The notes under the pieces were generated by a model, which saw nothing but the letters and a program-made list of their open reading frames with translations, was not told the DNA's origin and searched no databases. Both the position numbers and the translations under genes were made by a program. Below are positions 16,200 to 22,748 of a stretch of 64,000 bases of DNA, one piece after another (position 1 is the stretch's first letter; every line of letters begins with the position of its first letter). This stretch comes from Collinsella aerofaciens (GTDB taxonomy: Bacteria > Actinomycetota > Coriobacteriia > Coriobacteriales > Coriobacteriaceae): assembly GCF_005844325.1 (NCBI RefSeq), contig NZ_SPFY01000003.1:1-64000 (forward strand). Reading direction: 5' to 3'.

Positions 16200-18116
16200 C
16201 TAGTCGAGCGAGAGCCCGCTGAATTTGCTGCCACCTGCGTCCCCGGCCCTCTTCTCGGGCTCGGGCCACTCGGGGCACCAGACGGGGATCGCCTCGGCCA
16301 TCTTCTCGGTCGCCGAGGCGTCGAGCCCCGCCTGGTAGGCGCGGCGATTCCCTGCCTCGTGCTCGGGCGTCCCCAGGCCGAAGTGCTCCTTTGTGGGCGT
16401 GTTGGTGCAGTCGGTGACGGGGGAGCGGAAGACCCCTGCGCGGCACGCGGGCATCCCGTTGTCCGCATGCTTCACGACGATGACCCCGTCCCGGTCGGGT
16501 GCCATGTCGCGCCACTCCCAGGGATGTATCACGTCGTCGGCGCTCTCGCTGTAGGACGTCGAGGAGGATGTGCCCGACGCGGCCCTGCCGTTGCTCGTGC
16601 CTTGCGTGTGGCGCGTGGTCTTGCCGACGAGCTCGGTGAAGTACCGGCGGTCCTCCTCCTCAGCGAGCTTCATGGCGACTTTGACGCCGCAGTTCGCGAG
16701 AATTTTCCTGCGCCCGTCTCGCTCACCGTATTTATTAAGCTGGGATATATCTTGCGTTGCCCCCGTCCAGTAAATCTGGAACGACCTTCCAAGCGAAAGG
16801 AGGGCGGGCAGGCACTCGACGCGGGGAAGGTTGCCCCACTCGTCGCCGAGTATCTGCACGGGGCGGGGGAGCCTGCCGCCGTTGGAGTCGGCGGCGGCCT
16901 GGACGGACGCCCAGAGCTGCGAGAGGAATATCGCCGCTATGCAGTTGTAGGGCGAGCCCTCGTCGAGCACGTGGAGGAACACGGCGCTCTTGTTCTCAAG
17001 GATCGAACGCGGGTCGATGTCGGACCCGGACGTCATCCACGCGACCGGGGCTGACGAGAACGGGCGGAGCGCCACCTTGAGCGTCGAGAGGATGCTCCTG
17101 AGCTCGTTGCCGCCCGAGGAGACGAACTGCGAGGCCCTGTTCTTCGCGGGGTGCCCGCTCGGCAGGGCGCGGAAGACGGACTTCAACGGTTCGGCCGGGT
17201 CGTCGCCCTCGGCCTCGGTGCCACGGTCCAACACCTCGCAGACGGTCGCCAGATGCTTGGACTCCTCGGGGCACTCGTCGGACATGGAGACCAGCAGGAC
17301 GAGGGCGGACAGGAGCCCCCGCGCGGACGCGGTCCAGTGCGAGCCCTTGCCTTTCTCGTCGTCCTGTACCACGAGCTCAGCGATGGCGTCCGCCGCCTGC
17401 TCGGCCTCCTGGTTCCGGCCCTCGGCGTGGAGGTCGAGCACCTGCCTGAGCGGGTTGAACCTCTGGCCGCGATAGGGATGCTGCGTGTCGAGTAGGAGGA
17501 CGCGGTAGCCGCGACGGGCCAGCTCGTCGCCCGTGAGCTCTACGAGCTCGTTCTTCACGTCTGAGACGACGAGGGTCGCGGGTTCGGAGCCGTTTGAGCC
17601 GTCGCCGTAGCTGAGCAGGTCGATTGAGGGGAGGTAGAGGAAGCGTGACTTACCTGACCCAGTGGCCCCTGATACGAAAATCATCTTCTTCGGCTCGTAG
17701 AGATAACAGGGCTTACCGCGATATTTGGTGAAACCGTAGACGAACCCGCGCGACGATGGAATCGTCGAGCCGTCCCAGGTCACGGACCCCTTCACGACCT
17801 CGCGACCTGTCTTGACGTGGGCGTCGCCGAGCACGCCGCCGTCCTCGGCCCGCGCGTTGAGAGCACTTGAGTAGGCGATGAGGGCGCAGGTGCAGAGTGC
17901 AAGGAGGAAGACGAACAAGACCCCGAGGGGATAGGCGGCGAACCCGCCCGAGAGCCACCAGCCGAGGACGATCCCCGCGTCGAACGTTGCGGGGATTGCC
18001 GATGTGTCGAGCCCGTACCCGGCGACGAACGCGTCGATGGGGGCAGCGAGCACGGGGCATGCGAGGACTGCTAGGAAAATGGATGATACGAGTGCTGTGA
18101 GCAGTTTCGTTTTCAT
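16200..18116 (-). CDS. VirD4/TraG-type conjugative coupling protein
   Basis: The product has 638 residues. ATG 18116 follows AGGGAG and gives a normal N-terminus; longer readings add unrelated sequence. Hydrophobic helices lie at about 6-25 and 60-82, the first resembling a signal peptide (ending VLAAP). Walker A GATGSGKS is at 140-147 and the Walker B region (ILGDEWGNLPRVE) near 400. The Gln-containing GATQDISQLN segment typical of TraG/VirD4 follows. These hexameric ATPases link the relaxase-DNA complex to a type IV secretion channel. The element encodes no other channel parts, so this protein would adapt it to a helper's channel. Ser-rich and charged residues fill the C-terminus. Confidence 0.9.
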   Translation of the reverse strand: MKTKLLTALVSSIFLAVLACPVLAAPIDAFVAGYGLDTSAIPATFDAGIVLGWWLSGGFAAYPLGVLFVFLLALCTCALIAYSSALNARAEDGGVLGDAHVKTGREVVKGSVTWDGSTIPSSRGFVYGFTKYRGKPCYLYEPKKMIFVSGATGSGKSRFLYLPSIDLLSYGDGSNGSEPATLVVSDVKNELVELTGDELARRGYRVLLLDTQHPYRGQRFNPLRQVLDLHAEGRNQEAEQAADAIAELVVQDDEKGKGSHWTASARGLLSALVLLVSMSDECPEESKHLATVCEVLDRGTEAEGDDPAEPLKSVFRALPSGHPAKNRASQFVSSGGNELRSILSTLKVALRPFSSAPVAWMTSGSDIDPRSILENKSAVFLHVLDEGSPYNCIAAIFLSQLWASVQAAADSNGGRLPRPVQILGDEWGNLPRVECLPALLSLGRSFQIYWTGATQDISQLNKYGERDGRRKILANCGVKVAMKLAEEEDRRYFTELVGKTTRHTQGTSNGRAASGTSSSTSYSESADDVIHPWEWRDMAPDRDGVIVVKHADNGMPACRAGVFRSPVTDCTNTPTKEHFGLGTPEHEAGNRRAYQAGLDASATEKMAEAIPVWCPEWPEPEKRAGDAGGSKFSGLSLD

Positions 18117-18118
18117 GG

Positions 18119-18463
18119 TTACTCCCTGGCTTTCGATAGGAGGGCTGAAAGCTGCGACGCCGTGTTCGATACCAGGCGGACGGCGTCTGCAAGTTGCTGG
18201 GATGTCTGCGCGTCTGATCCGTATGCGTTGAGGGCGTGACAAGCCTGGTTTAGGTTCCCGCCCTCCTTTTTCAGTTGATAAAGAATCTGCCGCAGCGTCG
18301 CCTCGTCGGCGACCCTGGCGGGCTTCTCCCCGATGCGAAGTGCGGACTCGCGCATAAGCGCCGATGGAGTCATGCCGAAAGCGGAGGAGCGCGCCATGAT
18401 GGCGGCACGCTCCTCCTCAGTCATACGGACGTTGATGTGCGCGGTTTTTGCGTTGCCGCGCAT
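18119..18463 (-). CDS. mobC: MobC-like relaxosome accessory protein
   Basis: The product has 114 residues; AGGAGGG precedes the start. The N-terminal half (INVRMTEEERAAIMARSSAFG and SALMRESAL) is a ribbon-helix-helix-type DNA-binding domain. The second half has GGNLNQACHALNAYG, the MobC hallmark with the NLNQ motif. MobC binds next to the nick site and opens the strands for the relaxase. It lies between the DnaB-like gene and the coupling protein with three-base gaps, so all are one operon. Confidence 0.88.
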   Translation of the reverse strand: MRGNAKTAHINVRMTEEERAAIMARSSAFGMTPSALMRESALRIGEKPARVADEATLRQILYQLKKEGGNLNQACHALNAYGSDAQTSQQLADAVRLVSNTASQLSALLSKARE

Positions 18464-18466
18464 GGC

Positions 18467-19351
18467 TTAACCCTCCTGATCGTAGAAGGTGGCATGAGGT
18501 GCGTCGAAGATGAGCTTGGTGCTCCCAAGCGTGCCATAACGCGCCTTAAGGACCCGAACAAGCAGGGGACGAACGTCAAGCTCTGAGTTGTATTTCCGCT
18601 CCTTCTTGTCCTTGCCATCGACCTGCAGGAAGAGGGCGTTGTCGGAGCCATAGTCGATACCCTGCGAGCCCGCGAAGACGTTGAGCTCGGTGTTCGCGTC
18701 GTTGTACTTGTCTCGTGCGACGCTGCTGATCAGGAAGACGGGGACGTCATACGTCCGGGCGATGTTTCCGAGCGCCTGCACACAAGCGGTGATGACAACG
18801 CGCTCTTCAGCGCGGACGTCGAAGGACGTTGCGGCGATGAGCTGTAGATAATCTACGAAGAGAGCGGGATGCTGGCCGCGAACGTGGATGCAGTCACCGA
18901 TGCAACGGCAGAGGTCTTCCATGGACGTCTGACCGTCCATGATGCATGAGTTGGGTGCTACGCTCTCGGCGTAGGTGGCGCAAGCGCGCTCAAATGCCTC
19001 TTTCTTCTCGGGGATAGCCCCGGTCGCTTCGGAAAGGCTGAAGTCTCCGTTGCCGAGGCGCGTGATGCCCTTCTGAGCAATGCGATACGCGGGGAGTTCC
19101 GCGGAGTAGAAGACGGTGGGCACGCCTTGGGAGGCAAGGTCGTCAGAGATAACCTTGAGGAGCGTCGTTTTGCCGGCAGCGGGTGCCGCTCCGACTATGG
19201 TCAGGATTCCGGGTACGACGCCTCCGATGAGCTTGTCGAGAGAGGGGAGGCTGCGTATATGAGCCATGGGCTTACGCCCGTTCATTTCCTCGATATAGGT
19301 CTTGAGCTGATCGGCTTCGACGTTGAATGAGCTATTGGCTACAGGCTGCAC
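18467..19351 (-). CDS. DnaB-like RecA-fold ATPase of the element
   Basis: The product has 294 residues, starting at a GTG with GGAGGT upstream. Walker A reads GAAPAAGKTT at about 54-63, and FVDYLQLI near 160-170 is the DnaB-type Walker B. The protein corresponds to the C-terminal motor domain of replicative helicase DnaB without its N-terminal primase-binding domain. Such short DnaB/RepA-like ATPases serve replication of mobile elements after excision. Its first 13 bases overlap the end of the excisionase-like gene, so the two are translationally linked. Confidence 0.85.
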   Translation of the reverse strand: MQPVANSSFNVEADQLKTYIEEMNGRKPMAHIRSLPSLDKLIGGVVPGILTIVGAAPAAGKTTLLKVISDDLASQGVPTVFYSAELPAYRIAQKGITRLGNGDFSLSEATGAIPEKKEAFERACATYAESVAPNSCIMDGQTSMEDLCRCIGDCIHVRGQHPALFVDYLQLIAATSFDVRAEERVVITACVQALGNIARTYDVPVFLISSVARDKYNDANTELNVFAGSQGIDYGSDNALFLQVDGKDKKERKYNSELDVRPLLVRVLKARYGTLGSTKLIFDAPHATFYDQEG

Positions 19352-19584
19352 GGATCCGACACCTCCAACTCGTGAAGGTACTCAAAAAAGCTGGACTCGA
19401 TGACGAAGAGGCGGCTATGAAGCTTGAGGCAGCGACCGCTCTCTTTCATGAGCGATGCGGCGGCAACCTCCCCAAGCCCGGTCAGCTCACGAATCTCGGT
19501 GACGCCGAGCAGACGCTCGCGTCCCAGAACGACGCGAGGAGGAGCGGGTGCGATACCCGCTTTGGGAATAGCGGAATCTACCAT
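19339..19584 (-). CDS. Excisionase-like helix-turn-helix protein
   Basis: The product has 81 residues. ATG 19584 has AAAGGAGAT upstream; the 51 codons before it lack features. The core LLGVTEIRELTGLGEVAAASLMKESG followed by a short beta wing (LHSRLFVIESSFFEYL) is a winged helix like excisionases and other MerR-type small proteins. As the first gene of the leftward transfer operon it may steer excision or control the operon. Confidence 0.7.
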   Translation of the reverse strand: MVDSAIPKAGIAPAPPRVVLGRERLLGVTEIRELTGLGEVAAASLMKESGRCLKLHSRLFVIESSFFEYLHELEVSDPCSL

Positions 19585-19764
19585 GGTAGAATCTCCTTTG
19601 GTCTGCTCACTCCTCCCCACCTCAGTTTGGCGACTAGAGGGGAGGGGTGGGCGGCTTTTTGTTTCTATGGCCTTCTTTGGGCACCTCCATTCCGGCATTC
19701 GCTTATCTGTGCAATTCGATGATACTGCTTCTGGCAATCGAGGCGCTGAAGATTCAGAAAAATT

Positions 19765-19814
19765 TCCGAAGATTTTCGGATAAGCACTTTTACCTCGAAA
19801 AACAGGGTTATACT
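19765..19814 (+). promoter_or_regulatory. Promoter of the cargo gene with upstream inverted repeat
   Basis: GGGTTATACT contains a good -10 box, TATACT (19809-19814), 28 bases before the start. Upstream, TCCGAA-GATT-TTCGGA is a short perfect inverted repeat and a possible operator shared with the divergent transfer operon. The 19585-19841 gap holds no gene. Confidence 0.45.
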
Positions 19815-19841
19815 TGCAATGAAAACCGATTGGAGGATGAA

Positions 19842-20588
19842 ATGGAACGCTCCAGGAAACCGAAAAAACGAAAGTTTGGGACGACCATCCTTGAACAGAC
19901 CGATGACAACATCAGCATGTTCAAGGAACAACATCCGCAAGAGTTTAAGACTCCGGGGGAAGTGGTCGACCTTCTCGCGAGCCTCTGTCTCCGCGTCAAC
20001 AAGGGCGCAGCTACGGAACTGAGCGCTTTTTGTGCGCAACGGGTCAAGTCTATTCAGGATGAGCTTAGTGGATATGGCGATGCTGAGTCCCTGTCGCTCG
20101 CTGCCGACGACTTAAACGACAAGCTCTCTTATTACAAGGCTCTTCGTAATCACATGTTGCGATTTGTTCCGCAAGACAGCCTTGTTGATAAGGGGCCGTC
20201 AATGAAACGCGTGGACCTGCGAGGTGGCTCGTATCTCGTTGTCCCCGACGATTGGCCGGTGGTCAATGAGTCGAATGCTGCGTCATGCGACTATGCTTTC
20301 GTCCTTGAAGTGCGGAACGCAAGCGACGCAATTCCGCACTATGTTTATCTTTCCTCAAAGGAAGCCTGTCCTACGGATGAGGTGCTTGATGCGATAGCTG
20401 ATAAATGGCCGGGGATTCGTGATGTCCAGAGTTCTCAGGTCGAGCCGATCTATGACAAGGACGGTGCGATTCTGAATACCGACGAATGGGCGAAGGCACC
20501 TATAATCGGCGTCTTCCCCATTCGTGACGCCTCATCGTTTTCCTGGGAGGATAAGGCTCCATATGGGGCGATGGTCTATCGTCATTAG
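19842..20588 (+). CDS. Unknown cargo protein of the element
   Basis: The product has 248 residues. ATG 19842 has TTGGAGG upstream; the reading frame is open further upstream, but that part looks non-coding. The N-terminus is basic (ERSRKPKKRKFG). Residues 30-110 are helical, and residues 120-248 look alpha/beta with many aromatic residues (VDLRGGSYLVVPDDWPVV, IPHYVYLSSKEACP). No known motif is seen. It is the only rightward gene in this part of the element and has its own promoter, which fits an accessory function such as defence or entry exclusion (inference). Confidence 0.75.
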   Translation: MERSRKPKKRKFGTTILEQTDDNISMFKEQHPQEFKTPGEVVDLLASLCLRVNKGAATELSAFCAQRVKSIQDELSGYGDAESLSLAADDLNDKLSYYKALRNHMLRFVPQDSLVDKGPSMKRVDLRGGSYLVVPDDWPVVNESNAASCDYAFVLEVRNASDAIPHYVYLSSKEACPTDEVLDAIADKWPGIRDVQSSQVEPIYDKDGAILNTDEWAKAPIIGVFPIRDASSFSWEDKAPYGAMVYRH

Positions 20589-20639
20589 CCCATCTATGTT
20601 CAAAGCAAGAGAAGGGCCGGGTATATCTCGGCCCTTCCT

Positions 20640-21920
20640 TTATGAACTGCTCTTTTGGGAAATGAGCTCGCCGAAGGCATCTGCTGCCTTACGGTCGTTT
20701 GCCTCGATGGCGTGGGAGTAGATGGAAAGCGTCGTGCTCGGAGACGCGTGGCCAAGTCTTGCCTGGACGGTCTTCACGTCTGCGCCTTCTCCGATAAGGA
20801 GCGTCGCCTGCGTGTGCCGCAGGGCGTGGGGGACGAGCCCACTGTATCCCGTGCCCCTCACGTGCTCTTTGCCGTTTCGCTGGAATCTTCTGGTGATATT
20901 GCTGTAGCTCCCAAAGCCGTTATCGACGCAGAAGTCGCGGAACCATCGGTCGAAGTTGTGGCCGTCTACGTTGACGACTGTGGCGTATATGCCATCCTCG
21001 GTCGTGACGACCTTTATGCCGTTGACGATAGGCGTCTTGTCGTCCTGATCGAGAGTGTATCGGTTGAGTTGCGCCCGCTGTTCCAGCTTCCATTTGCCGA
21101 GATAGCGGGCCAGGGAGTCGTTGATTGCTATGGTGCGTCGGCTCATCTTCGATTTTGGTGCTCGGAGAGTCTTGTCATTGGTGAACTGATTCGACACGCT
21201 CAACGTGCGCCGCCCAAGGTCGATGTCGCCCCAAGTCAAGCCGAGCATCTCGCCGCGTCGGAGACCACATTGGAGCAGGAGCATGGTGCCTGTTGCCTTG
21301 GCCGACAGTGGTTCATCCATGAGGCAAGACAGAAATCGTGAAGCCTCGTCTGCCGTAAGCGGAGCTCTTTCCCTGTAAGTTGGTTTGGGAAGCTTGATCG
21401 GCGTGCATGGGTTACGAAGGATGAGCTCGTTGTCTACGGCGTCTTGGAGAATCTGTCGCAGCTTGACATGTGTCCCGTGTAACTCGGCTTCGGACATTCC
21501 TCTTTTGCGGGCGTCTGCGTAGATGCGCCGTATATCGTCAGGGTGGAGGTCGGCAAGTCGGATATGGCCGAACATCTCTTGAATATGGCTAATGTAGTTG
21601 CCCTCACGGGCGTAGGCGAGCGGTGACTTGAAGCTCTTTATCCTTAGGCTGTGGAAGTCCTCGGCGTACTTTACGACGGTGAGGTTTCCGCTGTCACGGA
21701 CGATACCGGAGTTCAACTCCTCCTTGTATTCTTCCAGGGCTTTGCGGAGCATTGCCTGTTGTGTGCGTCTACTCACACCTTCGCAGTGCAGCGTTCTCTT
21801 GGATGAGTAGGCGTATTTGCCGGTCTTGGGGTCCTTGCCGAGGTTGAAGCGGTATTGGAACACCCCTTCTTTAACTTGATATACGCTGCCGTTTCCGACA
21901 ACTCTTGGTCTGGTGCTCAT
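20640..21920 (-). CDS. int: Tyrosine recombinase/integrase
   Basis: The product has 426 residues; AAGGAA precedes the start. The order is an N-terminal arm-binding domain (1-65), a SAM-like core-binding domain (70-165) and a catalytic domain. Active residues visible: Arg in LLQCGLRRGEMLGL, His-x-x-Arg in HALRHTQAT, His in LGHASPST and Tyr in LSIYSHA, so it should be active. It recombines the 50-bp core in tRNA-Arg. The gene sits at the right end and reads away from attR, the usual place. Its start lies 12 bases from a perfect 24-bp-arm hairpin that may control it. Confidence 0.96.
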   Translation of the reverse strand: MSTRPRVVGNGSVYQVKEGVFQYRFNLGKDPKTGKYAYSSKRTLHCEGVSRRTQQAMLRKALEEYKEELNSGIVRDSGNLTVVKYAEDFHSLRIKSFKSPLAYAREGNYISHIQEMFGHIRLADLHPDDIRRIYADARKRGMSEAELHGTHVKLRQILQDAVDNELILRNPCTPIKLPKPTYRERAPLTADEASRFLSCLMDEPLSAKATGTMLLLQCGLRRGEMLGLTWGDIDLGRRTLSVSNQFTNDKTLRAPKSKMSRRTIAINDSLARYLGKWKLEQRAQLNRYTLDQDDKTPIVNGIKVVTTEDGIYATVVNVDGHNFDRWFRDFCVDNGFGSYSNITRRFQRNGKEHVRGTGYSGLVPHALRHTQATLLIGEGADVKTVQARLGHASPSTTLSIYSHAIEANDRKAADAFGELISQKSSS

Positions 21921-21931
21921 GGTGGGATTCC

Positions 21932-21985
21932 TTGGGATTAGGCTAGGGGCAAGCCTTTAAGGGCTTGCCCCTAGCCTAATCCCAA
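21932..21985. repeat. Perfect 24-bp inverted repeat beside the integrase start
   Basis: Arms 21932-21955 and 21962-21985 are exact complements with the loop TTTAAG. It lies between the integrase start and the arm sites. Right after it, ATTCTACCCAG (21987-21997) and CTGGGTAGAAT (22008-22018) form another perfect 11-bp inverted repeat. It would either fold in the integrase leader or bind a regulator. Confidence 0.85.
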
Positions 21986-22008
21986 AATTCTACCCAGGCA
22001 AGAGTATC

Positions 22009-22029
22009 TGGGTAGAATTAGGGTAGAAA
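22009..22029 (+). promoter_or_regulatory. Right arm-type integrase sites
   Basis: TGGGTAGAA (22009-22017) and AGGGTAGAA (from 22020) repeat with an 11-bp step, matching the pair at 11196-11216 in sequence, step and strand. They lie 107 bases inside attR. Confidence 0.6.
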
Positions 22030-22135
22030 ATTTTTGAAGCCTTTATCTCGCGATTCTTGAAACATGCCGTTTTACATGCGGCTATATAAAATTGTATAAA
22101 ATTATAAAACACCAGCTCAGATAGAAATACAAGAC

Positions 22136-22185
22136 CTCCTAAAGCGGGTGTCGACGGTTCGAATCCGCCCGGGGGCACCAGAAGA
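22136..22185. other. attR core (50 bp)
   Basis: An exact copy of 11079-11128, lacking the 5' half of the tRNA. It marks the right end of the element. Confidence 0.92.
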
Positions 22186-22579
22186 TTATGACGGCGTCGC
22201 GAGAGCGGCGCCGTTTCTGGTTTGTGGGGACCGCCGGCGGATTCGGACCGTCGACACCCGCGTCACCAATTTCCCCGCGGGGGGGGGAGTTTTCGAATCC
22301 GCCCGGGGGCACCAGAAGATTATGACGGCGTCGCGAGGGCGGCGCCGTTTCTGGTTTGTGGGGACCGCCGGCGGATTCGGACCGTCGACACCCGCGTCAC
22401 CAATTTCCCCGCGGGGGGGGGAGTTTTCGAATCCGCCCGGGGGCACCAGAAGATTATGACGGCGTCGCGAGGGCGGCGCCGTTTCTGGTTTGTGGGGACC
22501 GCCGGCGGATTCGGACCGTCGACACCCGCGTCACCAATTTCCCCGCGGGGGGAGTTTTCGAATCCGCCCGGGGGCACCA
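22181..22579. repeat. Triplicated 134/134/131-bp repeat built from tRNA-Arg pieces
   Basis: Three head-to-tail units start at 22181, 22315 and 22449. They are nearly identical; the third is shorter because a G tract has six instead of nine residues. Each unit ends with a direct copy of the last 25 bases of the tRNA region (TTCGAATCCGCCCGGGGGC onward). Such copies lie at 22158, 22292, 22426 and 22557. Each unit also holds an inverted copy of the T-arm region with one change (GCGGATTCGGACCGTCGAC). ACCAGAA and TTCTGGT plus GGCG and CGCC can pair inside each unit. No real gene lies here. Confidence 0.92.
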
Positions 22580-22589
22580 GAGGAATATC

Positions 22590-22618
22590 GAGCCCGGTAC
22601 CGTTACGGTGCCGGGCTC
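22590..22618 (+). terminator. Terminator hairpin after the repeat, probably the original tRNA-Arg one
   Basis: GAGCCCGGTACCG and CGGTGCCGGGCTC pair with one G-T around TTA, flanked by ACCAGA and TCTGGT and followed by TT and TTT. In the uninterrupted chromosome this would directly follow the tRNA. Confidence 0.7.
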
Positions 22619-22665
22619 TTCTGGTTTAAGGCATGCCGTAGTATTCGCTGCTTCAGATAAAGAAA

Positions 22666-22696
22666 GCGCCCGCTTGCTGGGGGAGCAAGCGGGCGC
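22666..22696 (-). terminator. Terminator of the pknB operon
   Basis: The perfect 13-bp arms GCGCCCGCTTGCT and AGCAAGCGGGCGC surround five G residues. On the minus strand the stem is followed by TTTCTTTATC. It closes the leftward cell-wall cluster. Confidence 0.85.
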
Positions 22697-22748
22697 CTGT
22701 GAGCGAATATGTTTGCGGCGAGAGCCGTGATGGGCGGTGGGGTGGCGA

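Larger units (their letters stand above)
11079..22185. mobile_element. Integrative mobilizable element in tRNA-Arg(CCU), about 11 kb
   Basis: The element is bounded by perfect 50-bp direct repeats of the tRNA-Arg 3' end. It has a tyrosine integrase at the right end reading inward, an excisionase-like gene, a relaxase, MobC and a VirD4-type coupling protein. It lacks the other type IV secretion genes, so it should move only with a helper conjugation system. Cargo: a type IIL restriction-modification gene with a coupled HEPN-like gene, and one unknown protein. Direct repeats of TGGGTAGAA at both inner ends look like integrase arm sites. Codon and base use in part of the R-M gene differ from the rest, suggesting separate origin of that segment. 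Confidence 0.92.
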
